Shown here piece by piece: positions 1 through 6,120 of a stretch of 35,466 nt of DNA. The notes below the pieces were generated by a model. It was not told the origin of the DNA, ran no database searches, and worked only from the letters and a program-made list of their open reading frames with translations. The DNA is taken from positions 1 through 35,466 of the forward strand of contig JADGPS010000033.1 of assembly GCA_017882285.1 (NCBI GenBank), in the 5' to 3' direction. Positions within the stretch are counted from its first letter, which is position 1, and the number at the start of each line of letters is the position of its first letter. The DNA is from Paludibacter sp. Lineage in GTDB: Bacteria > Bacteroidota > Bacteroidia > Bacteroidales > Paludibacteraceae. The translations under genes were made by a program, and so were the position numbers.

Positions 1-77
1 TTTTTTAATCCGCTTACAAATTCAATTTACACTACTGAATTTTCCAATAATCCCTTTTGACTTGAATTTGTGCATGG

Positions 78-85
78 CAAAAGTA
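78..85 (-). promoter_or_regulatory. Candidate leftward -7 promoter box
   Basis: The minus strand reads TACTTTTGC, which fits the Bacteroidetes sigma-factor -7 consensus TAnnTTTG. No clear -33 TTTG lies about 19 bp upstream. It would drive a gene leaving the left edge of the window. The short reading frame starting at 75 on the minus strand stops within the window, so no gene start is called here. Confidence 0.35.
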
Positions 86-444
86 ATGAAATTTATTTAA
101 AATATTGTAAGTAGCGGAATACAATTCCTTATAATACAAGAAGGTGGGATAAAAAAATCCAACCAACCAGCTCAACCATTTTCTCATTTTATTAATGACA
201 TATCAATGCGGACGGACTTTTGCTCCGGACAACATACTGTTTTGAAAAATAAATCTTTTGGTTGCAATTATTTTGTCTTGTAAAATCATTGTTTTACACT
301 AAAATTTCCAAACTAAACCCTTTCTCTCTTTTTGGGGTCGGAGGCGGTCAAAACCTTTAATATAACATAATATACTGTAATTTCGATTAACAACCCTTTT
401 TTAATTAGATTATATCAACTTGGTTTTCTGCAATTTAGAAGAAA

Positions 445-462
445 TGCAACCCCGGGATTGCA
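445..462. repeat. 18-bp dyad upstream of nuoA
   Basis: TGCAACCCCGGGATTGCA is symmetric apart from one pair: TGCAA/TTGCA arms around CCCGGG. It is strikingly GC-rich inside an AT-rich leader and lies about 50 bp before the putative promoter and 113 bp before the nuoA start. It could be an operator, or a relative of the REP-like element CAACCCCGGAGGGGTTG at 1589-1605. The sequence does not decide between these. Confidence 0.4.
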
Positions 463-510
463 ATAAGTGGCACGAAGGCTTCGAACCGGTTTTTTACCAA
501 AAATAATTCG

Positions 511-538
511 TTGAATAGAAAAATTTGTCGTTCCTTTG
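511..538 (+). promoter_or_regulatory. Weak candidate nuo promoter
   Basis: TTG at 511-513 and TTCCTTTG at 531-538 are separated by 17 bp and resemble the Bacteroidetes -33/-7 pair with one mismatch in the -7 box. Transcription would start near 545, about 30 nt before the nuoA ATG. It is the best candidate in the region but is not a strong match. Confidence 0.3.
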
Positions 539-575
539 CAACCGTTTTTTAGGCAAACAAAATTTATTCATATCT

Positions 576-929
576 ATGAGCAGTTTATCTCTTTTCCTTA
601 CCGTATTCCTCACCGGAATCATATTGGTAATTGCCGGATTAGGCATAGCCATTCTCTTAGCACCACATTCATTCAATCTTCAAAAAGGCGAACCTTATGA
701 GTGTGGTATTCCGACACACGGAACGTCGTGGATGCAGTTTAAAGCCGGTTATTACCTGTATGCTATTCTGTATTTGATGTTCGATGTGGAAACCATTTTC
801 CTGTTTCCCTGGTCGACTATTGTTCGTGATTTGGGATTTGTAGGATTGTACAGTATTTTGTTTTTCATCGTGATTCTTGGGTTGGGACTTGCCTATGCCT
901 GGAAGAAAAATGTATTAAAATGGGAATAG
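576..929 (+). CDS. nuoA: NADH-quinone oxidoreductase subunit A
   Basis: This is the small membrane subunit of respiratory complex I, at the junction of the membrane arm and the quinone-binding module. The 117-residue product has three hydrophobic segments (about 5-29, 56-79 and 86-108). It also has the conserved loop motif PYECGIP with Cys43, and the FDVE motif near residues 69-72, both family hallmarks. The frame stays open upstream to a TTG at 525, but the ATG at 576 gives the normal family N-terminus and is preferred. It is the first gene of the nuo operon and overlaps nuoB by 10 bp, which suggests translational coupling. Confidence 0.95.
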   Translation: MSSLSLFLTVFLTGIILVIAGLGIAILLAPHSFNLQKGEPYECGIPTHGTSWMQFKAGYYLYAILYLMFDVETIFLFPWSTIVRDLGFVGLYSILFFIVILGLGLAYAWKKNVLKWE

Positions 930-1483
930 AAAATATCAATATAAAAGGAATTCCTACGGAAGAATTCAACGACAATGAGTATCTTGAAAACTACATTAAA
1001 GAACTGGAAGCCAATGGTGTAAATGTTGTTTTGAGTAAACTGGATGATTTAATCAACTGGGGTCGTTCTAACTCGGTTTGGCCGTTGATTTTCGCTACAA
1101 GTTGTTGTGGTATTGAGTTTATGGCTGCTGCAGCCGCTCATCACGATATTGCCCGCTTTGGTATGGAAGTTACGCGTAACAGTCCTCGTCAGGCCGATTT
1201 AATGATAGTTGCCGGAACTATGGTTCACAAAATGGCTCCGCTTATCCGTCGTGTATACGACCAAATGGCTGAACCTAAATATGTATTGGCCATGGGTGCC
1301 TGTGCTATCTCGGGTGGTCCGTTTGTCAATTCATACCATGTGGTCAACGGTGTTGACCAGATTATTCCGGTGGATGTGTATGTTCCGGGTTGTCCTCCAC
1401 GCCCGGAATCGTTGTTTTATGGCTTGATGCAATTGCAGCGTAAGATTAAGGTAGAACAATTTCTGGGAAATAAACAAAGATAG
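920..1483 (+). CDS. nuoB: NADH-quinone oxidoreductase subunit B
   Basis: NuoB is the peripheral subunit that carries the terminal 4Fe-4S cluster N2, which passes electrons to quinone. The four ligands are visible: tandem Cys62-Cys63 in SCCGIEF, Cys129 in GACAISGG and Cys159 in PGCPPRPE. At 187 residues it has a typical length, with about 40 poorly conserved residues before the core. The ATG lies inside the last codons of nuoA. The stop codon TAG at 1481-1483 is also the first unit of a heptamer repeat tract, so the repeat begins exactly at the gene end. Confidence 0.97.
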   Translation: MGIENINIKGIPTEEFNDNEYLENYIKELEANGVNVVLSKLDDLINWGRSNSVWPLIFATSCCGIEFMAAAAAHHDIARFGMEVTRNSPRQADLMIVAGTMVHKMAPLIRRVYDQMAEPKYVLAMGACAISGGPFVNSYHVVNGVDQIIPVDVYVPGCPPRPESLFYGLMQLQRKIKVEQFLGNKQR

Positions 1484-1515
1484 TTGATAGTTTATAGTTG
1501 GTAGTTTATAGTTCA
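1481..1515 (+). repeat. Five tandem TAGTTNN heptamers
   Basis: Five perfectly phased 7-mers follow one another: TAGTTGA, TAGTTTA, TAGTTGG, TAGTTTA, TAGTTCA. The first unit contains the nuoB stop codon. A second five-copy tract of the same family lies at 3295-3329 after nuoCD. Confidence 0.85.
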
Positions 1516-1520
1516 GAAAA

Positions 1521-1605
1521 CAACCACAAAGTGGTTGAATATGAATAACCCTCAGTGAAACTGGGGGATGAAAAGACCCAACAAACCACAACCCCGGAGG
1601 GGTTG
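1521..1605. repeat. Three consecutive REP-like hairpins
   Basis: Three short hairpins follow one another in the nuoB-nuoCD spacer. First, CAACCAC/GTGGTTG with loop AAA (1521-1537). Second, CCCTCAGT/ACTGGGGG with loop GAA and one G.T wobble (1549-1567). Third, CAACCCC/GGGGTTG with loop GGA (1589-1605). The first and third share the CAACC...GGTTG frame. This resembles REP-type intergenic elements and may block mRNA decay between cistrons. No transposase lies nearby. Confidence 0.75.
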
Positions 1606-1620
1606 AACATAGGAAAGTTA

Positions 1621-1659
1621 GACATTGGATTTAGACTTAAAGAAAGACATTCGACATAT
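1621..1659 (+). repeat. GACATNN heptamer tract before nuoCD
   Basis: Degenerate 7-mers GACATTG, GACTTAA, GACATTC and GACATAT lie in the 40 nt before nuoCD, with short interruptions. The last ends 5 nt before the start codon. Related units (GACATAA, GACTTTA, GACTAAA) precede nuoJ. Confidence 0.55.
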
Positions 1660-1664
1660 ATATA

Positions 1665-3293
1665 ATGGAAAAAATAAAAGAGTTAATACTTACAACTGTA
1701 CCAGAGGCTGTTATTGAACAAAAGCAAAAGCTGACAGTAACAGTTACTTACGACAAGTTGCATCTGTTGGCAAAAACGCTGAAAGAGAATGCAGCATTGC
1801 CTTTTGACACGCTGGTATTTTTAATTGGTATGGACCGTGGAGAAGAACTGGGTGTAAACTATCTGCTTTCTCCGTCTAGCGATCTTTCGAAAGAAATCGT
1901 TTTGAAAACGGGAACCACCGACCGCGAAAATCCTTTGTTGTATTCCGTTACCGACTTGTTTGAAACAGCACACTACAACGAACGTGAAGTGTTTGCATTA
2001 TTCGGAATCCGTTTTATCAACAATCCGGATATGCGCAAGTTCTTTCTGAACGGCGATTGGGTTGGTTATCCATTCCGTAAAGACTACGATACAAATCCCG
2101 AACTGAATCCGCTTTCGATCGAAAGTAAAGATATTATTGACATTGCACCACGTATTATGGAAGTTGATGGCAAACTGGTTGAAGAAGAAGTCAACATCTT
2201 TGGAGAAGACGATTATATTATCAATATAGGTCCGCAACACCCTGCCACACACGGAGTAATGCATTTCCGCACATCTTTGGATGGAGAAATTGTGAAGAAA
2301 ATTGATATACACAGCGGTTATATCCACCGTGGCATTGAAAAACTAAGCGAAGCTCTTACTTATCCACAAATTCTTCACTTTACCGACCGTCTGGATTACC
2401 TTTCTGCAAACATTAACCGTCACGGGTTGTGTATGTGTGTGGAAAAAGCCACCGAAATTGAAGTTCCGGAACGGGCACAATATATCCGTACCATTATGGA
2501 TGAATTGAACCGCATGGATTCACACTTATTGGCATGGGCATGCCAAACTAATGACCTTGGTGCAACAACCGCCTTTATCTACGGTATGCGTGAACGTGAA
2601 ATTATCCTTGATATTTTCGAAAAAACCTGCGGCGGACGTTTGATTATCAATCAAAACGTGATTGGTGGCGTGATGTTCGATATTTATGCCGATTTCCAGA
2701 AAGACGTGAAAGCGTTCATTATCTATATGCGCGATAAACTAAAAGAATACGACCGTTTCTTCTCGCACAACGTGATTGCTTTGGGTCGTATGATTGGAAT
2801 TGGTAATCTTTCTAAAGAAGATACCATCAGCTATGCTGTAACAGGTCCTGCCGGACGTGGTTCAGGTTGGTCTTGCGATATTCGTAAACATATTCCTTAC
2901 GCACTTTACGATAAAGTGGATTTCAAAGAAGTAATCCGTACAGAAGGTGATTCGTATGCACGTTACCTGAACCGTTTGGATGAAATTGAACAATCGCTTC
3001 ATATTATAGAACAATTGATTGACAATATTCCTGAAGGTGATATTTGTGCCAAAACAAAAGCTATTATACGTCTTCCTGAAGGTGAATTTTATTCACGCGT
3101 TGAAGCTTGCCGAGGTGAATTTGGTGTATTTATCGAAAGCCGTGGAGACAAATTCCCATACCGTTTGAAATTCCGTTCACCTTCTATGGCACTTGTATCG
3201 GCAATGCCGTTGATCTGTAAAAACGAGAAATTATCTGACTTTATCGGTATTGGTGGTTCTATGGACTATGTAATTCCTGATATTGACAGATAA
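1665..3293 (+). CDS. nuoCD: NADH-quinone oxidoreductase subunit C/D fusion
   Basis: This 542-residue protein fuses the 30-kDa (NuoC) and 49-kDa (NuoD) subunits, which together form the quinone-reducing core of complex I. NuoC occupies about 1-160. Its signature region, including GIRF, DWVGYPFRKD and EREVF, is at 107-141. A position that is usually Asp in the NuoC signature (Y-D-L/M-F-G) is Ala111 here. NuoD starts near residue 185, with GPQHPATHG at 189-197, the quinone-site histidine loop, and ends in the family-typical acidic DIDR. The fusion is common in Bacteroidota and enterobacteria. The next gene is nuoH, so nuoE, nuoF and nuoG are missing from their usual place. Confidence 0.96.
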   Translation: MEKIKELILTTVPEAVIEQKQKLTVTVTYDKLHLLAKTLKENAALPFDTLVFLIGMDRGEELGVNYLLSPSSDLSKEIVLKTGTTDRENPLLYSVTDLFETAHYNEREVFALFGIRFINNPDMRKFFLNGDWVGYPFRKDYDTNPELNPLSIESKDIIDIAPRIMEVDGKLVEEEVNIFGEDDYIINIGPQHPATHGVMHFRTSLDGEIVKKIDIHSGYIHRGIEKLSEALTYPQILHFTDRLDYLSANINRHGLCMCVEKATEIEVPERAQYIRTIMDELNRMDSHLLAWACQTNDLGATTAFIYGMREREIILDIFEKTCGGRLIINQNVIGGVMFDIYADFQKDVKAFIIYMRDKLKEYDRFFSHNVIALGRMIGIGNLSKEDTISYAVTGPAGRGSGWSCDIRKHIPYALYDKVDFKEVIRTEGDSYARYLNRLDEIEQSLHIIEQLIDNIPEGDICAKTKAIIRLPEGEFYSRVEACRGEFGVFIESRGDKFPYRLKFRSPSMALVSAMPLICKNEKLSDFIGIGGSMDYVIPDIDR

Positions 3294-3294
3294 T

Positions 3295-3329
3295 TAGTCG
3301 GTAGTTTATAGTTGGTAGTCGGTAGTTGC
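3295..3329 (+). repeat. Five tandem TAGTYNN heptamers
   Basis: Five phased 7-mers follow nuoCD: TAGTCGG, TAGTTTA, TAGTTGG, TAGTCGG, TAGTTGC. This is the same family and the same copy number as the tract at 1481-1515, although the units are in a different order. Confidence 0.85.
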
Positions 3330-3344
3330 CTCCTGCATTATTAA

Positions 3345-3380
3345 AATTCGTGTAATTCGTTTTAATTCGAGAAATTCGTA
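3345..3380 (+). repeat. Four AATTCGNNN repeats before nuoH
   Basis: Four copies of AATTCG begin at 3345, 3354, 3364 and 3373, a spacing of 9, 10 and 9 nt. The tract ends 5 nt before the nuoH ATG. A two-unit relative (AATTTGTAA, AATTCGTAT) lies at 26009-26026 before ugd. Confidence 0.75.
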
Positions 3381-3385
3381 CATAT

Positions 3386-4507
3386 ATGATATTAAATTAT
3401 TCGCAACCTTTAGAAATTACAAACCTGACAAGCTGGTTAGACACTACACTAAGAAGCAGTATGTCGGAGTTTTGGGTATTATTGATTGAATTTGTTTTGG
3501 TTGGCGTTGTTTTGTTGGCTGCTTATGCGGTAATTGCTTTGATTCTTATTTATGCCGAACGTAAGATCACCGCCTTCTTTCAGGCACGTTACGGACCGAA
3601 CCGCGTTGGTAAATGGGGGCTATTGCAGAGTGTTGCCGACATGATTAAGATTTTGTTGAAAGAAATAATAAAGATCAATCGTTCGGATCGTTTCTTATTC
3701 TTTGCAGCTCCGGTCTTTATGATTGTGGCTTCGATGCTTACATTTGGAGCAATTCCTTTCGGGAAAGGACTTAACGCTATCGATTTTAATATCGGCGTAT
3801 TGTATGTAACAGCCGTTTCTTCATTGGGAATTATTGGTGTGTTATTAGCAGGTTGGTCAAGTAACAATAAATACTCCATGATTGGTGCTATGCGAAGCGG
3901 TGCCCAATTCGTAAGTTACGAACTTTCTGCCGGATTTGCTTTGATGACAATCGTTGTATTGGCAGGAACCATGCAATTCTCGACCATGATTGAAGGTCAA
4001 CGGTATTGCTGGAATTTATTCAACGGACATATCTCTTCCATGATTGCTTTTATAATCTATTTAATTTCCGGCCATGCCGAAACAAACCGTGGTCCTTTCG
4101 ACTTACCGGAAGCAGAATCGGAATTAACTGCCGGTTACCACACAGAATACTCGGGACTTCAATTCGGTTTCTACTACTTAGCCGAATACCTGAATATGTT
4201 TATCATTGCGTCTATAGCTACAACTGTATTTTTAGGTGGTTATATGCCAATTCAGGTTCATGGTTGGGATGCATTCAACGGCATTATGGCTATGATTCCT
4301 ACCTATGTTTGGTTCTTCGGAAAAACAGCCGTTTTAATCTTCTTGAGTTTATGGGTTCGTTGGTCATTCCCACGTTTACGCATCGACCAGTTATTGAATC
4401 TGGAATGGAAATACCTATTGCCAATCAACTTAGTAAACATTGTATTGATGGTAATTTTAGTATTGACAGGATTGACATTGACAGACTTATTTCCGGGATT
4501 GTTTTAA
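3386..4507 (+). CDS. nuoH: NADH-quinone oxidoreductase subunit H
   Basis: NuoH is the membrane subunit that forms the quinone-access chamber between the peripheral and membrane arms. At 373 residues it has about eight hydrophobic segments. It also has the conserved motifs [20 protein letters not shown] (near 56-75) and [20 protein letters not shown] in the third cytoplasmic loop, whose acidic residues couple quinone reduction to proton movement. The ATG follows the AATTCG repeat tract directly. Length and motifs are normal for the family. Confidence 0.96.
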   Translation: MILNYSQPLEITNLTSWLDTTLRSSMSEFWVLLIEFVLVGVVLLAAYAVIALILIYAERKITAFFQARYGPNRVGKWGLLQSVADMIKILLKEIIKINRSDRFLFFAAPVFMIVASMLTFGAIPFGKGLNAIDFNIGVLYVTAVSSLGIIGVLLAGWSSNNKYSMIGAMRSGAQFVSYELSAGFALMTIVVLAGTMQFSTMIEGQRYCWNLFNGHISSMIAFIIYLISGHAETNRGPFDLPEAESELTAGYHTEYSGLQFGFYYLAEYLNMFIIASIATTVFLGGYMPIQVHGWDAFNGIMAMIPTYVWFFGKTAVLIFLSLWVRWSFPRLRIDQLLNLEWKYLLPINLVNIVLMVILVLTGLTLTDLFPGLF

Positions 4508-4546
4508 AATGTCCCCTAACCCCCTGAAATGGAACTAAAAGAAAGC

Positions 4547-4575
4547 AATTGTAAATTGTAAATGATTAAATTGTA
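4547..4575 (+). repeat. AATTGTA repeat tract before nuoI
   Basis: Units AATTGTA, AATTGTA, AATGATTA and AATTGTA run with 7, 7, 8 and 7 nt periods and end 10 nt before the nuoI ATG. The 18 nt at 4554-4571 occur in exact inverted orientation at 6085-6102 before nuoL. Just upstream, 4513-4525 carries CCCCTAACCCCCT, a fragment resembling the nuoL-nuoM elements. Confidence 0.8.
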
Positions 4576-4585
4576 AATAAAAAAG

Positions 4586-5104
4586 ATGAGTTCAGTATTA
4601 AAATATTTTTCAGGCTTATTTACCGGCATCAGGTCATTGCTTACAGGGATGGGTGAAACCTGGAAAGAGTTGTGGACAAAAAAAGTAACACAACAATACC
4701 CGGAAAACAGAGACACGTTGGTTATTTCAGATCGTTTCCGTTGCGAGCTAACCATGCCACACGACGAAAACAACGAACATGCCTGTACGGCTTGCGGTAT
4801 TTGTCAAATAAATTGTCCGAACGGAACAATTGTTGTGACACCAAAGATGATAGAAACCGAAGATGGTAAACAGAAAAAAATTCTAGATACACACAAATGG
4901 GACTTGGGAATGTGTACATTTTGCAATCTTTGTGTAATTACCTGTCCTTCGAATGCTCTCAAATTTGAAAACACATTCGAAAATGCAGTATTTAACCGTG
5001 AAAAACTCAAACAACAATTGAATCACGAAGGTTCAAAAATGAGAGAGAAAAAGAAAGAACCGGTTGCTCCAAAAGTAGAAGAAAAAGAAACCCCAAACGC
5101 TTAA
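4586..5104 (+). CDS. nuoI: NADH-quinone oxidoreductase subunit I
   Basis: NuoI is the ferredoxin-like subunit holding 4Fe-4S clusters N6a and N6b on the path to N2. Both binding motifs are complete: Cys67-70-73-77 and Cys110-113-116-120, each CxxCxxCxxxCP. The 172-residue protein ends in a charged Lys/Glu tail (about 148-172) that does not look conserved. With NuoE, F and G missing, NuoI is the most exposed Fe-S subunit in the operon and the likely entry point for electrons from an external donor. That role is inferred. Confidence 0.95.
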   Translation: MSSVLKYFSGLFTGIRSLLTGMGETWKELWTKKVTQQYPENRDTLVISDRFRCELTMPHDENNEHACTACGICQINCPNGTIVVTPKMIETEDGKQKKILDTHKWDLGMCTFCNLCVITCPSNALKFENTFENAVFNREKLKQQLNHEGSKMREKKKEPVAPKVEEKETPNA

Positions 5105-5135
5105 TTTTAGAATTACAAAAGACGTAAAAACTCTT

Positions 5136-5156
5136 GACATAAGACTTTAGACTAAA
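5136..5156 (+). repeat. Three GACNTAA-type heptamers before nuoJ
   Basis: GACATAA, GACTTTA and GACTAAA are three phased 7-mers ending 7 nt before the nuoJ ATG. An isolated GACGTAA lies at 5121-5127. The units resemble the GACATNN tract before nuoCD. Confidence 0.6.
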
Positions 5157-5163
5157 AAAAAAT

Positions 5164-5667
5164 ATGGCACAACAAATTATATTTTTCGTATTAGCGGCAA
5201 TTATAGCCATCTTTTCGATTCTGGCAGTGACTGCAAAACAAATTATTCGCTCTGCTACCTATCTGTTGTTTGTATTATTGGCCACAGCCGGTTTATACCT
5301 GTTGTTGGGTTACAATTATTTATTTGCTGTTCAAATTGCAGTGTATGCAGGTGGAGTAATGGTGTTGTTTATTTTTGCAATTTTACTGACAAACCGTCCG
5401 GGTGAAAACGTAAAAACAGAATTAGCTGTCCGCCGGGTGGCTGCAGGTGCAACTGCTTTAGTCGGTTTAGCTTTCTGCGGACATGTTATTTATTGGAATA
5501 TCAAAAAGGTTTCAGAATTGGCTGTTCAGGCTGATATTACTCCGCAACAGTTGGGTCATTCCATGTTGGGAACCGACAAATACCAGTATTTATTACCTTT
5601 CGAAGTTATCAGTATTTTACTGTTAGCTTGTATTGTGGGTGCTATTATGATTGCAAGAAAACGATAA
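5164..5667 (+). CDS. nuoJ: NADH-quinone oxidoreductase subunit J
   Basis: NuoJ is a five-helix membrane subunit next to the quinone chamber whose third helix takes part in conformational coupling. The 167-residue product is almost wholly hydrophobic. It carries the family signature AVYAGGVMVLFIFAILLT in the third helix (about 59-76) and an early TYLLFVLLATAGLYLLLG segment. It ends in a short basic tail. Position between nuoI and nuoK is canonical. Confidence 0.94.
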   Translation: MAQQIIFFVLAAIIAIFSILAVTAKQIIRSATYLLFVLLATAGLYLLLGYNYLFAVQIAVYAGGVMVLFIFAILLTNRPGENVKTELAVRRVAAGATALVGLAFCGHVIYWNIKKVSELAVQADITPQQLGHSMLGTDKYQYLLPFEVISILLLACIVGAIMIARKR

Positions 5668-5673
5668 TGTGAT

Positions 5674-5721
5674 AGTAAACAAGTAGACAAGTTAACGAAT
5701 AAACAACTAAACGAATCAACA
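5674..5721 (+). repeat. Six tandem octamers (ANTNNACR) before nuoK
   Basis: Six phased 8-mers: AGTAAACA, AGTAGACA, AGTTAACG, AATAAACA, ACTAAACG, AATCAACA. The consensus is ANTNNACR. The tract ends 9 nt before the nuoK ATG. The same family fills the nuoM-nuoN spacer (nine units) and the lolA-like/trxB spacer (three units). Confidence 0.85.
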
Positions 5722-5730
5722 ATAAAATAT

Positions 5731-6072
5731 ATGAGTGATTTATTAACTAATTTATTATCAGGACCGGTGCCTATTGAAGCATACTTAGGTGTAAGTCTGA
5801 TTATGTTCTTTGCCGGAGTATATGGCTTTTTATCGCGCAAAAGCATGCTGATGATTCTGATTTCTATCGAACTTATGCTTAATGCTGCCGATATCAACTT
5901 TGTGGTTTTCAACCGCTATTTGTTTCCGGGACATTTGGAAGGTTTTTACTTTGCATTATTCACCATTGCCATTGCGGCGTGTGAAACTGCTGTTGCTATT
6001 GCGATTATTATTAATATCTATCGCAATCTGACAAGCGTGGAAGTAGGCAACTTAGACCAAATGAAAGAATAA
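5731..6072 (+). CDS. nuoK: NADH-quinone oxidoreductase subunit K
   Basis: NuoK is the MrpC-like membrane subunit that forms part of a proton channel. The 113 residues contain three transmembrane helices. The two buried glutamates that are functionally important in this family appear in SIELMLNA (helix 2) and CETAVAIAI (helix 3). An N-terminal stretch of about 10 residues precedes the usual start point. The position between nuoJ and nuoL is standard. Confidence 0.95.
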   Translation: MSDLLTNLLSGPVPIEAYLGVSLIMFFAGVYGFLSRKSMLMILISIELMLNAADINFVVFNRYLFPGHLEGFYFALFTIAIAACETAVAIAIIINIYRNLTSVEVGNLDQMKE

Positions 6073-6076
6073 AAAA

Positions 6077-6112
6077 CATTGACCATTTAATCATTTACAA
6101 TTGACAGTCAAC
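6077..6112 (+). repeat. CATTTAC/AATTGAC repeat tract before nuoL
   Basis: Units CATTGAC, CATTTAAT, CATTTAC, AATTGAC and AGTCAAC run with 7-8 nt periods and end 8 nt before the nuoL ATG. The segment 6085-6102 is an exact reverse complement of 4554-4571 before nuoI. Confidence 0.7.
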
Positions 6113-6120
6113 AAATTATT

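Larger units (their letters stand above)
1..575. other. Non-coding region upstream of the nuo operon
   Basis: I find no convincing gene in this AT-rich stretch. At 78-85 the minus strand reads TACTTTTG, a good match to the Bacteroidetes -7 box TAnnTTTG, so a leftward gene probably begins left of the window. A 7-bp inverted repeat with a 6-nt loop lies at 279-298, and a GC-centred dyad at 445-462 is listed separately. The only candidate nuo promoter is weak: TTG at 511-513 and TTCCTTTG at 531-538. Confidence 0.6.

Noticed and set aside
279-298. Inverted repeat TGTAAAA/TTTTACA as a terminator
   Set aside because: The stem is only 7 AT-rich pairs with no T run, and it follows no gene in the window.
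471-490. Possible tRNA 3' end on the minus strand (GGTTCGAAGCC, a T-loop-like string)
   Set aside because: The bases on either side do not form the 5-bp T stem, and no acceptor, D or anticodon arms can be found upstream.
525-575. N-terminal extension of NuoA from a TTG start
   Set aside because: The extra 17 residues do not match the family, and a clean ATG at 576 gives the usual N-terminus.
4006-4527. 173-codon rightward open frame overlapping nuoH
   Set aside because: It is a shifted-frame shadow of nuoH with an unnatural amino-acid mix and no recognisable family.
5674-5721. CRISPR-like array made of the octamer units
   Set aside because: The units are 8 nt with no spacers and no cas genes. 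It is a direct tandem repeat.
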